A stretch of 64,000 bases of DNA from assembly GCA_022496205.1 (NCBI GenBank), contig WTXD01000013.1, positions 1-64,000 of the forward strand, read 5' to 3'. The translations under genes and the position numbers were made by a program. Below the pieces are notes generated by a model. It had not been told where the DNA came from and ran no database searches. It worked only from the letters and a program-made list of their open reading frames with translations. Below are positions 10,066 through 20,139 of this stretch, piece after piece (position 1 is the stretch's first letter; each line of letters opens with the position of its first letter). Origin of the DNA: Gloeopeniophorella convolvens. Its lineage: Eukaryota > Basidiomycota > Agaricomycetes > Russulales.

Positions 10066-10798
10066 TCAGTGGCACGCCACTCCCTTCCCAGCGTCGCCAC
10101 CAGCAAGAATACCCTCGACGTCCATCTCTGCTCCATATACGAAATGGCCGATGGCAGCGCCAAGCACCACAGCAAGAATGAGATACGCCTGGAACCAATG
10201 AGCTGACTGGAAGAGAAAGAGAGTACGCCAACTTACGTTGTAGGTCATGAAAACGAGCATGAGGAAGAAGGACACAAAGACCTGGGCGCCGTAGAGTCCG
10301 GCGCGGAAGGTGCGGTGGAAGATAGGCACCGGCGTTCTGAGCAGCACGAGATAAGATTTCGCACCGACACGAGCAGAAGGAGAGCAGACACACCCAGCGT
10401 ACGCCTTGCGGACGCGACCCGAGAGCAGACCGGCCTCTTCAACATCGGGGCCGGAGAGCTCAGGAGTGCTGCGCCCACTCACCGAGCTTTTGTCGCGGCC
10501 CTTGCCGCGGGAGAGGGCGAGGGCGATGCGGCGGTCGACGGCGCGCTGGTAGGCGCGGAGATACTCGTAGCCGAGAGAGATGAGGATGATAGCGAGGAAA
10601 GAGAGGGCAAAGACGAAGCGGGAGGAGATGTGCCACTGCTTGAAGACGATGCAGGTATCCTCTATCTGCGTGTTCCTGTCCAGGGCGGTGAGCGCGGCGG
10701 AGAGTGTCCGAGACGGTCCGCACGCACCAGAGCATGTGCATGGAGCACTTGGGGCCCATGTCCATGTCGCCGTGTCCGCCGTGGTCGCCGTGGTCCAT
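10066..10798 (-). CDS. CTR-type copper transporter
   Basis: This encodes a high-affinity Cu(I) transporter of the Ctr family, forming a trimeric pore in the plasma or vacuolar membrane. Exons (minus strand) are 10728-10798, 10403-10675, 10237-10336 and 10066-10188, 567 nt in all, 188 residues. The His/Met-rich extracellular N-terminus (MDHGDHGGHGDMDMGPKCSM) is the copper-collecting segment. TM1 is around FVFALSFLAIILISLG, TM2 carries the MxxxM selectivity motif (MLVFM), and TM3 carries GAAIGHFVYG with a GxxxG-like packing motif. A Ser/Lys-rich cytosolic loop of about 60 residues separates TM1 and TM2. It is divergently arranged with the glycosyltransferase gene, 201 bases between start codons. 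Family assignment is firm; membrane location and orthology to a specific Ctr are not decided. Confidence 0.93.
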
Positions 10799-10999
10799 CG
10801 TTGGTGGTGAGAGTGATAGAAGGAGCGCTCGCTCTCTGATCTCGCCAAGCGGACGAGGCGACCGGCCCGCGAATAGCAACGACCTGCGCCTCGTCGCCGT
10901 CATCACCGACATGCTCCCTCCTCTCTCCACCAACTCACACGTCGAGCTCACCAGTACTGACTGACCAGCGGACTGGCCGCGCACGGCCCTCGCGACACC

Positions 11000-12384
11000 A
11001 TGTCCCGAGCAGCGTACGCGCGCCTCCCGACCTACGCGTCCGACTCGACCACCGACCTGCACTCCTACCCGCCATCGTCCTACACCCCCAACCGCGCCCC
11101 GCGCTGGCGTCCCCGCTGCCTCGGCCTCCCCCGCCCGCGCACCTGCGTCCGCTACGTCCTCCCCGCGCTCATCCTCGCTCTCCTCCTCGCCCACCTCACA
11201 TGGCAGCCTCACATCGAGCTCGTCTTCTACCGCCGCGACTGGGTCCGCGCCGAGATCGAGCCCATCACGCCCCTCCGCGGCTGCTTCGACCCCGCCCAGG
11301 TCCACCCCGACTACAACGTCTCCGAGCGCCTCTACGGGCCCCGGCACACCGAGGTGCAAGCCGGCATCCCCATGCGCCTCGGGTTCGACTGCTACGACTT
11401 TGCCCGCACCATCCGCGCCCCGTTCGCGCCCCCCGCTGCGCCCGCGCCCGACCAGCCGCGCACGAATTACCACACGTACTGGCGCACGGACCTCGCGCCG
11501 TTCACCGTGCGGCAGGAGCACACGCTCAAGTCCTTCTTCGCGACGCAGGGCCCGCACGTGCGCCTCATCATGTGGTCCAACGGTGACCTTGCGACCAACC
11601 CGCTGCTCGCGCGCTACGTCGCGCAGCACCCGGGCGCATTCGAGCTGCGCGTCGCAGACGTGTCCGCGCTCTCGCGCGGCACGCCGCTCGAGGGCAGCCC
11701 GCTGCTCGTGCGCGCCGACCGCAAGGCGTGGGTCGACGGCGACCTCGTCCGCCTGCTCGTCCTCTGGCGCGACGGCGGCGTGTGGGTCGACATGGACACG
11801 CTGCTCACGCGCGACCTCGCGCCGCTGCTCGAGCACGAGTTTGTCACCCAGTGGGACTGCTACGGTGCGCCCGCGCCCGCCCGCACCTTCCCCTCCCGCG
11901 CGCGCTAACCCGCCGACGGCGCACAGACAAGACGTACCAGGCGCTCAACGGCGCGCTGATGCACTTCCACCGGCACTCGCCGTACCTCTGCGAGGCGTTC
12001 CACCTCATGGCGACCTCGACGCCCCCGCGCGCCTCGTCCACCGACTGGGGCGCGATCCTCTACCTGCGCCTCTGGCGCCGCCTCGTCGCCGCGGGCGTCC
12101 CGCCCTTCAAGATCCTCCCGTGGTGCTTCTCCGACGGCCGCTCGTGCCGCCTCGACAACCGTCTCCCGGACCCGTTCGAGCCCGACCCGCCCGACGCGCT
12201 GTGGACCGGCGGGCTGTCCGTCGCGGACGGCGGCACGCTCGACGGCGTGCTGCGCAGCGTGTTTGCGGTGCACCTGCACAACCAGTGGGAGAAGAGCTTC
12301 CCGCCCGGCGGGTGGATCGACCGGCTGCTGCTGCGTCGGTACGACGAAAAGCTCGCCGGGGCGCGGGCAGATTCCGAGCTCTAG
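11000..12384 (+). CDS. Type II membrane glycosyltransferase with DXD motif (GT32-like)
   Basis: Two exons (11000-11864, 11927-12384) give 440 residues. A short cytosolic N-terminus is followed by one transmembrane segment (about residues 52-70, YVLPALILALLLAHLTW), the layout of a Golgi glycosyltransferase. The lumenal part has WSNGDL, then the nucleotide-sugar binding block WRDGGVWVDMDTLLTRDL with a D-x-D, and a C-terminal HLHNQWEKSF typical of the OCH1/alpha-1,4-GlcNAc-transferase-like (GT32) proteins of fungi. It probably adds sugars to glycoproteins or glycolipids; donor and acceptor are unknown. Codon use is extremely GC3-biased, stronger than in most neighbours, which suggests high expression or local GC drive. 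Confidence 0.82.
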
Positions 12385-12555
12385 CGGCAGGCATCTGCTC
12401 GTTTCGGGCGCAGAGCATAGAATCTCGTGGGATATAGCTTAGAGTAGTGTATATATCCGTCTAAGGACGTATTCAGGGATGTTCCGAGTAGCCCGCGGTT
12501 GGTTTGCGGCGTCCAGGCGGACACCACTCTGTGGGCGCTGCGATGCGCGGCTTCC

Positions 12556-13099
12556 TCAGTGCAGATCCGGCATCCGCCTGACCACCTTGCCCTCGTTCCG
12601 CGCATGCACGCGCAGTCTCTCAAGCAGCGGCGAGTCAGCCCAGCGCGCCGGCGGCGCGCGCTTGCCCGTCGCCCAATAATAAATATCCCAGTCCGGCTCG
12701 TCCATCAGCTACCCCGTCGCATCAGCACACTCGCCCACCTCGACGCGAGCGCACGCACGCACGCACCTTGTCAAACTCGGAGAGTTCCGTCGCGCCCATC
12801 GCACCGAGGTGTTCCCGCGCGAACGTGCTGAGCAGCAGGTCGCTCTCGAGCGTGCCGCGCTTGCGGCTCTGGTACACGAGGCGTGCGCGCGTCGTCTCGA
12901 GCGCCTCTCCGGGGCGCGCGAGCGGCGCGGGCGGGGGCGCGTCGGTGGGCGTTGCGGTCGCTGCGAGGTGCGCGGGCGTGTGCGGGAGCGGCCAGGGGTC
13001 TTTGAGGCGCCGCGCGGCGGTAGTGAAGAGTGCGCGGGCGGGGAGTGGGTGCGCGAGGCGGGCGCGGGCGAGCGTAGTGAGGAGGGACATGGTGGACAT
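12556..13099 (-). CDS. SDH5: Succinate dehydrogenase assembly factor 2 (Sdh5/SDHAF2)
   Basis: This is a mitochondrial matrix protein that promotes covalent attachment of FAD to the flavoprotein subunit of complex II. Exons 12767-13099 and 12556-12708 give 161 residues. An Arg/Ala-rich presequence occupies about the first 35 residues. The diagnostic core is [17 protein letters not shown], then LSEFDKL and [14 protein letters not shown], matching the conserved RGxxExDxLLxxF and NDWDIYYW motifs of the family. Two in-frame ATGs are present (13097-13099 and 13088-13090) and either may be used. The intron donor lies in a (GTGC)n run, so the precise donor could vary. The gene is tail-to-tail with the GT32-like gene, 171 bases apart. 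Confidence 0.92.
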
Positions 13100-13293
13100 G
13101 GTGGGTGGTGTTAAGAGTGTGCGCTGCGGTGAGCGTCGGGCGCAAGATTCGTGAGGGGCGCTCGCGTCTCCTATGCTACCCGGCAGTTTGGCGCCGGGAA
13201 TCTAACTTTTGCAAGGCGGAGAGGAGAGCCCACAGGTTCGTTGTCATAACGCAACAGACAGTAATACATCTAGCGGATACAAATTATATACGA

Positions 13294-14910
13294 TCAGCCA
13301 GGCTCGCCCTCGCCTTTGAGGTCGTGTATCGCGCGCTGCACCTCCAGCTTTTCCAGCACCGCGCGATGCAGGCTCGAGCGCGCCGCACGGCCCTTGGGCT
13401 TGACTTCGGTCACAGCCTTTCCCGAGTAATGCGCTGGTAGTGCCGGCTCGGTGTTTTTGTTGGTCTCTGGCGGTGCGGTATGAGGTTCGGCGGCGGCGCT
13501 GGATGTGAGATGCGAAGGGACAATGACTGGCGTAGGTCGGGGAGGGGGCGGCCACTGGAAAGACGTCAGTCAGTAACACTCAGTATTGTCTCAGATAGTA
13601 CGCACACCGCGACGAGGCTGGTTGAAGTGCAGTGCGGCCCATGGAGGATAGTCGCGCTCCAGTTGTATTAGATGGTCTTCGACAAACTTGATGCGATTGA
13701 GAAGGGAGACCGGAGACGAGGGCACTGTCGCTCATCAGTGATGCCTCACATAGCCAAAGACTGGTAGAGCAAGCGCACCATATCGCATCGTTAAATGCGT
13801 CTCCAGATTGCTCAGTCGCTCGTCAAGGCCAGGGTACCGCCTGGCGGTGACCTCGTCGCCAGCCTGAGCACGCTTATCCGGCGCAGGACGACCCTCTTCC
13901 TTCGTCTCGACCTTCACAGTCCGCCTGAGTGGTCCCTCTTCGTTCCTGGCAATGTCAAACTTCATCATGACGTCGCGGTCCACGGGCTTCGCGTCGACAC
14001 GCGCACAGGATGCTCCCTCTCCGTCCTCATCGCGCGCTGTGTCTCCCGGTGCACTGGCCGAACGACGCCGCTTTTGAGCATGGAGGAACTCTGCGCGGTT
14101 AGACGCGTCATTCCGTGCTCGGTTTCGCGCTAGTAGCATGGAAATGGACTTGTTCACCTGATCAGACCAACGTTCGTGTGAGATTCTAGCAATCAGATAC
14201 CAAGGAACACGCACCGCAGCGGGAGAACGGGCCTCTGCGCCCTTCTCGAGGTGCATATACTCGAGCTTGCGCTCTTCTAGTGGACGGTCTGGAGGCGCTG
14301 CGAGGTCTGACCTCGCGTCGAGAAGCCGCTAGACCACGGCAGCTTTCTGCGTCATCATTGAAGGTTCACGCATCGAACGAAGCGCAGGGCTCACCGAAAG
14401 GCCACTCTGCAAGTCCCACAGCGCGTCGGGCACGGCATGTTTCTCCCAGTCCTCATTCATGACAAGAAAATCTGCCTCGAACGCCGCCAGGCACTGCGTG
14501 AAGCCTACGGCAAGGAAGAACGCTTTCAGCGCCTCATCCCAGTGGCGCGGGAGCTCTTTTGGAAGGGGTGACGGTGACGGGGTGCGCGCGCGCGTCTTGC
14601 GGTTGTTCGGGGGTTTCTGGGCAGGTGCCGCAGATGCAGGAACTTGCTGGGGCAGCGTGTATTGCTGGAACTGGATATGCTGGTGGTGAGGCATCGGGGC
14701 GTAAGGTTGTTGGTAGGCTGCATTGTACGGGTAGCCGTTCATAGGCCAGGGTTGGCTCTGCCAGTTTGCGGCGTGTCCATAGTACGGGACTGTATGCGCG
14801 CGGGGTGCACTTGAGGCGGCGGGTGCGGAGGCAATCTGGTTTGGAGTAGTGGAGGGTTCGCTCTTGCTTTGCGAGGGCCCCGCGTCTGATGGCGAGGGAC
14901 CGTCGACCAT
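13294..14910 (-). CDS. Unrecognised protein, Pro/Gln-rich N-terminus and charged C-terminus
   Basis: Five exons (14370-14910, 14215-14297, 13779-14157, 13606-13724, 13294-13554) sum to 1383 nt, 460 residues, supporting the model. The N-terminal 110 residues are disordered and rich in Pro, Tyr and Gln. A globular-looking patch follows (RHWDEALKAFFLAVGFTQCL, then ADFLVMNEDWEK). Next comes a basic and acidic region with RARNRARNDASNRAEFLHAQ-like helices and a probable nuclear signal (KRRR). Near the C-terminus LDERLSNLETHLTMRYV and FVEDHLIQLERDYPPWAALHF look conserved and helical. The intron at 14158-14214 is 57 nt and stop-free, so retention would preserve the frame. I do not recognise a family. 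Nuclear location is a guess. It shares a 160-bp divergent promoter with VPS53. Confidence 0.75.
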
Positions 14911-14993
14911 GTCGTGTATGCACAGAGTGGTTCACGCACAGAAATTGTCCGCGGGCAAAACTTGTTCGTGATGAATGACAAGGAGATGAAGAT

Positions 14994-15021
14994 AACCCTA
15001 GCCCTGTGCGTGGGTTAGGGT
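14994..15021. promoter_or_regulatory. Inverted telobox-like motif in the shared promoter
   Basis: AACCCTAGCCC at 14994-15004 faces GGGTTAGGGT at 15012-15021, so TTAGGG-type sequence is present on both strands, separated by 7 bases. It lies 84 bases from the start of the unknown minus-strand gene and 50 bases before the VPS53 start. TTAGGG repeats are bound by Tbf1-like factors in fungal promoters (family knowledge); use here is inferred. Confidence 0.4.
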
Positions 15022-15070
15022 CACCGACCGACCTGCGCCCCGGCCAAGTTGCCCGCGAGCACAGTTGCAT

Positions 15071-18000
15071 ATGTACCGTCACCAGTCCGAAGAGCTTCCT
15101 CATGACCTCGTCGCGTCAATACAGCGTATCCTCGACATCAAAGCTGCCCAGGACACAGACCCACTTGACGCTTTAGGGGCTGATTTTGACGCCGTCGGGG
15201 TGATCAATGGGTACTTCCCGGATGGTGCGCCCGATTTCATTATTGCCGGCGACGGCCAGCCACTCATAGGCGTTGGCTCGGGCGTATAGAAGAGTCGCTC
15301 GGGCAGCTGGAATCCGTGCAGGCGCAACTCGCTCAGGATGAGAAAGACCTGCGGAACGAGATCGCCGAGCTTCAGGACGAATTGAGGACACAGCAGGACC
15401 CCGACAAGATGCAGGCAATTCAGGAAATGATATCCGTAAGGCCGGACATAGGAGACTTACTCCGATGTTGACTCACTGTTACCTTCGTACAGGATCTTCT
15501 GGGGCAGATGTCCCTCATTCGAGAAAAGGCCACGGAATCCGAAGCTGTCGTCCGTAATATCACGAAGGACATACAAGTCCTCGACTTGGCAAAGAAGAAC
15601 TTGATTCTGAGCATGACTACGCTGAAGCGGCTGCAGATGCTCGGTGCGTTTGCTGCCCCTGGAATCCGAGCGCGACTCTAATGGCATTCCGCCGTTCAAG
15701 TGAATTCGCTTTCTCAGCTGGAGGACTATGTCAAGGATAAGAAGTACTCTGACATTACACAGAGTTTATCTGTAAGCTTGAGTCTGGGCCTACATTTTGA
15801 GCCAGACCGTGACGGCCCAGGATAGGTCGTGAAGGAGATATCCGCTGCATTCAAGCAATACACCTCCGTGCCGCGCATCGGACAGCTTTGGAGGAGAATT
15901 CAGGAAATCCAAGGAGAAATTCGCTCCCTCCTCGAGTCTGACTTTGACACATAGTGAGCGTCACGCTACCTTACCCACTGGAGGATCTGAACGCCCTACT
16001 CAAAGCTACCTACAAACGCCAAACTCTCCCAAGCCTGCGACGATAACAGCAGCATGTGCAACTGCTGACGTGCTCGGCGTCGACGTCCGCGCGGCGCTCA
16101 CGCAGCGCTACACGGCCCTGCTTCTCGCGGAATACCGCCGCGTCTTCCGGCTTACGGACGAGGCAGGACAGCTTGACAACATCAGCCGTCGCTTTGCCTG
16201 GTTCCGACGGATACTCAGCACCCACGAGGGTGGTCTCGGGCGTGCATTCCTGTCGGAATGGAACGTCGGGTGGTGGCTGGTAGGCGGCTTCATCGACATC
16301 ACGAGGCAGGTCTCTCGAGCCTATCTCGGTGCCCGTCTTATTCATCGTGTAAAGAGGTGATATGGCTGCATTGCTATCTAGGGCGGGGAAGGATCTCACT
16401 GTGACCGTCCTCCTGGATGCTCTGCAGCAGACGAAGGATTTTGAGCTGTCTATGGCGAAGAAGTTCGGCGTACTTGTAAGTGTGAATGTGGTGCGTGCGG
16501 AGAACAAAGACTGAGAACGGCTACAGCTGCAAGACATTCTTCAAGCGACTTCACCTACACCAGCGAGGCCCATTCAGTCGATCACATCGTCGTTTGAGCC
16601 ACACATGGGCGTATACGTGCAATCCCAGGATAGGTAGGTAACCTGCGCCTCCGCATGAAGTCTATGCGTTCTAACGGATATACAAGGGCGATTTCAGACC
16701 TTCTCGCTCCCCACAGGGGCTCGAGAGCAAGGGCGTCGCTTGACACTGTGCAAAGCCATTCAACGGCTGAGGACGCAGAGACGGCAACCGCTGTCTTACC
16801 GTCTTCGACGGAGCTGTTCTACGTCTACGGGCAGACGCTCGAGGGTTGCGCGTCGCTGTCCACTGGCAGGCCTCTATTCGATCTATTCGAAGTCTTCAGG
16901 AAATGGCTCCGAGTCTTTGCTGGTAAGCCGATTTTCAAATGCCATGTCGTCCAAATTGACGCTTGCGTTTGCAGAGGACGTTCTCATGCCAAATCTGCGC
17001 CGGTAGGCAGCTGTTTTCTTTAATGGCACAATGCGCCCCAGCTGACCCGGTCGCAGAACGCAGCCACAGCCTCGCCGATCTATGGACGTGCGCTACGACA
17101 TGAACGAGATCAGGAACGCGTGCCTCGTCATCAACACGGCAGAGTACTGCCAGAATACTGCACAGGAGGTCCGCACCCCAAATCGGCCTAGCCTGGTCAA
17201 ATGCTAACGGTCTACAGCTCGAAGAGAAGGTGCGCCAGCGGATAGCCGGTGAATTCAAGGAACGCATCTCGCTCCAGACCGAATGCGACCTGTTCATTGG
17301 GTAGGCGTCCGCCCTGTACATCATGTAAAGCCACCCCTATCTCACGCAGGCGTCTAGCGTTGCGTCCACAGCCATCGTCTCTCTTCTTCGGGAGTTCGAA
17401 TCAGCATGTGAACCCGCGTTCCTATCCCTGACGCGTACGGCATGGGTAAATCACGAGCTCGTGACTGGGCAATCACCGTACGTCGGCGACCTCGTGCGCG
17501 CCGTGGAGACGGTCACGGAAGCTGTCGTGCCGCTGCTGGAGAGCAAGAAGTACCTTCGGAACTTCTTCGACAAGGCATCCAGGTGAGCACATGCTCGCAT
17601 GCGTATGTCGTGGCGGGCGGCCGCGCTGAAAGCGGGCAAGCCTGGTTCTCACGAGGTTCGCGAACGCGCTCGTGCGAAGCCGTCCGCTGAAAGAGAACGG
17701 CGCCGAGCAGGTGCATCCATCATCAATGATGCGGTCGATCCTAGACTGAGCAGGCTCCGTCCCTCCCAGCTTCTGATCGACCTGTCGGCGCTCAAATCTT
17801 GCCTGCTGAAGCTTCCTGGGGAAACCCTAACTACATCGGGGTGCGTTGTTGCCATGTCTCGCCAGCCGCGGACGTCCAGCATCCGATTAAACGGTTTCGC
17901 GCGCTGCATGCAGGTACACGCGAAGCGTGACAAAGGGCACGCAGCGGCTCGAGGCGCTGCTCAAGGTCATCGTTACGCCGCAGGTCCGCATTACCCCACA

Positions 18001-18543
18001 TGCGCACGCATCTGTTGCCAACCGCCCCCATCTCCAGGACCCGCCGGAAGGCTTTATCCTGAACTACACACTCCTTATCGGCGACGCGTCCTTCTCCAAC
18101 TTCCAAAAGGCAAGTATTGTCGTGTCGTCACTGACAGCCGTCCGTGCGCTCAACCCCCGCGCGTGTTTTTCCCCGGGTTGTAGATCATTGACCTCAAGGG
18201 CACGCCGCGGGCGGAGCAGAACGACCTGCTCGACTTCTTCGTAACCATCACGAGCACGAAGCCCGAGCTCGAGCAGACGTCCTTTCTCACCGCGCTTGAC
18301 ATGGACCCGCCCGTGGCCAGTACCCTGGGCCTGACCTCGCCCAACGGGAGCCGCGTCGCGCTCCCGGGCGCGGGTGCGGGCGAAGGGAGCATCCTGTCGA
18401 CGTTCGGCTCGCCACCGATCAGCAACACGCCCTCGGGCTCGGACACCCCGCCGCGCGGCGACGCGCTCGCGACCAAGCAGGTCTTCTCGGACATTCGGCG
18501 GCTGATGAGCTTTGCGGTCAGGCGCGACACCACGCCGCAGTAG
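15071..18543 (+). CDS. VPS53: GARP tethering complex subunit Vps53
   Basis: Vps53 is a subunit of the Golgi-associated retrograde protein complex, which tethers endosome-derived vesicles at the trans-Golgi network. First exons are 15071-15224, 15290-15435, 15493-15643, 15701-15771 and 15826 onward, with more introns up to the stop at 18541-18543. The N-terminal coiled coil has INGYFPDE, EVVRNI-type heptads (RNITKDIQVLDLAKKNL) and LKRLQML. The middle holds the signature EYRRVFRLTDEAGQLDNISRR and FAWFRRIL, then VLPSSTELFYVYGQTLEGCA and RPLFDLFEVFRKWLRVFA. The C-terminal region holds LLKLPGETLTT, LEALLKVI and ILNYTLLIGD. The start ATG is 15071; an upstream TTG is not used. An intron near 16306-16387 is my best reading (donor GTCTCT) but is less certain. 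The tail ends in a Ser/Thr/Pro-rich stretch, and the stop sits inside a CAG repeat. Confidence 0.92.
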
Positions 18544-18661
18544 CAGCAGCAGCAGCAGCAATACCAGCACCCGTGATAAGCAGCGGTGATAATGTCGTGT
18601 GGCGTATTAGGTACTCTATAGACTTTTATACGCTTCCGAGAGCAGCAAGGAGGTGTCGGGC

Positions 18662-19732
18662 TTAGACGTGTTCCCAGCTTAGTGGGCGATCGATGCCCAG
18701 CTTGCGCCTGTCAAACCATCGCTCGCGCCGGCCGGGCGTCCAGCCGAGGTCCCCCTGCGCGCGCCGCAGCGCGCTGCCCGCCGCGCCGGGCACCGTCTCG
18801 CCCGCCTTGAGCTTGTAGTCCTTGATGCTCCGGAAGTACGCCTGGTCCTGCTCCGCCTCGGCGGCCTCCTTCTCCGCGCGCTCGCGCAGCGCCTTGACCG
18901 CGACCGGCCGCGCGAGGAGCGTGTCCTGCGCCGCGTGCGCCCGTCAGCGACACATGGGGCGGAGCGGCGCGCGGGTGCGGACGTACCATGTGCTCCCCGA
19001 CCTTCCGCTCGAACGCCGCGACGTCCGCCGGGGCGCGGTACCGCAGCACCTTGTTGACGTTCCACCGCGTGCGCGCGCGCAGCTCGCCCGGCGTGCCCTC
19101 GGGCAGCGCACGCTCGCGCGCGAGCGTCGCGCCGACGGCCGGCACGCCCGCCTTGACGAGCGCGCGCGGGGCCGTGCTCTTCAGGCGCGCGGCGAGGACG
19201 TCCCAGCCCGTGGCGCGCGCGGTCATCTCGAACTTGACGTCGCGCGGGCCGTCGACGAGCTCGAGCACCGCGTGCGGCGCGTTGTCGCCCGGGCGCGTGC
19301 CGAACTTGTGGATGCGCGTGTAGCCGCCCGGGCGCGCGGCGTAGCGCGTGGCGAGCTCGTTGAAGACTTTGGGCGTGAGCGTGGGGAGGAGCAGGAAGCC
19401 CGCGGCCTTTTGCCAGGCGGGGTGCGAGCCCTTCTTGCCGAGGGTGATGATCTGGCACGGCGCGGCGCGGGGCGGTCAGCACGGGAGGGGGCGGAGGGAG
19501 GGGGCGGGGTACCTTCTCGGCGAGGCGGGCGGTGTCGCGGGCCTTGGGGAGGGTCGTCTTGATCTGCTCGTGCTGGATGAGGGACGAGACGAGGTTGCTG
19601 GGGTGCGCGGGCGCGGTGCGCTGTGTGAGTGGGGCGCTCGGTGGCAGAGAGGCGCGGATGGCCTCACCGGAGCATCAGCATCCTATGCGACGACGTCCTG
19701 GAGAATTTGCGGAAGGCGACGCCATGCTTCAT
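18662..19732 (-). CDS. MRPL8: Mitochondrial large-subunit ribosomal protein bL17m
   Basis: Four exons (19668-19732, 19513-19597, 18987-19451, 18662-18925) give 292 residues. The N-terminal 120 residues match the bacterial L17 fold: [20 protein letters not shown], then [27 protein letters not shown], and [17 protein letters not shown]. The long C-terminal extension (about 170 residues, charged and helical) is typical of fungal mitochondrial ribosomal proteins. The extreme N-terminus lacks a classical presequence, as L17m targeting signals can be internal. The first exon is only 65 nt and ends within the conserved Met-rich turn, matching the family boundary well. GC3 bias is very strong. Confidence 0.9.
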
Positions 19733-20139
19733 GGCGGCGGTGTGAGCGAGAGCGAGTGAGTGGACACAGTCGAGAGCGAACGCGTGAAGCGGTGTTCGCG
19801 CCTGCTCGGAAAGGCCCGGCCCATTGGCGCACACGCACGCTCATCTGCACCGCAGCACCGCAACATGGAACCTTGTAAACCCCGGCATAAACTCAAATTC
19901 AGCAGTAGCCGCGGGACACCCCACACGCGCGGATGAATGAACTAGTATTAAGCAGAGACATCTGGCAAAGCGGCGACCTTCGTACTCCTACACTCCAGCC
20001 GGAGAGGTGCCTGGAAAAAAATAGGGCTCGTATGGTACAGCACTCATAGATGCCCCGCGCAGCCAGTGGTATGTACTCGTTCGTAATTCGAGAGACAGTG
20101 ACACTAGTCACCGTTCGTCTCGGCGGGCGTTCGTTACGG

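Noticed and set aside
10460..11836. A 458-codon minus-strand frame spanning the copper transporter and the glycosyltransferase
   Set aside because: Antisense shadow caused by extreme GC bias; charged low-complexity composition.
11400..12437. A 345-codon frame overlapping the glycosyltransferase gene
   Set aside because: Arg/Ser/Pro-rich shadow of a strongly GC3-biased gene in another frame.
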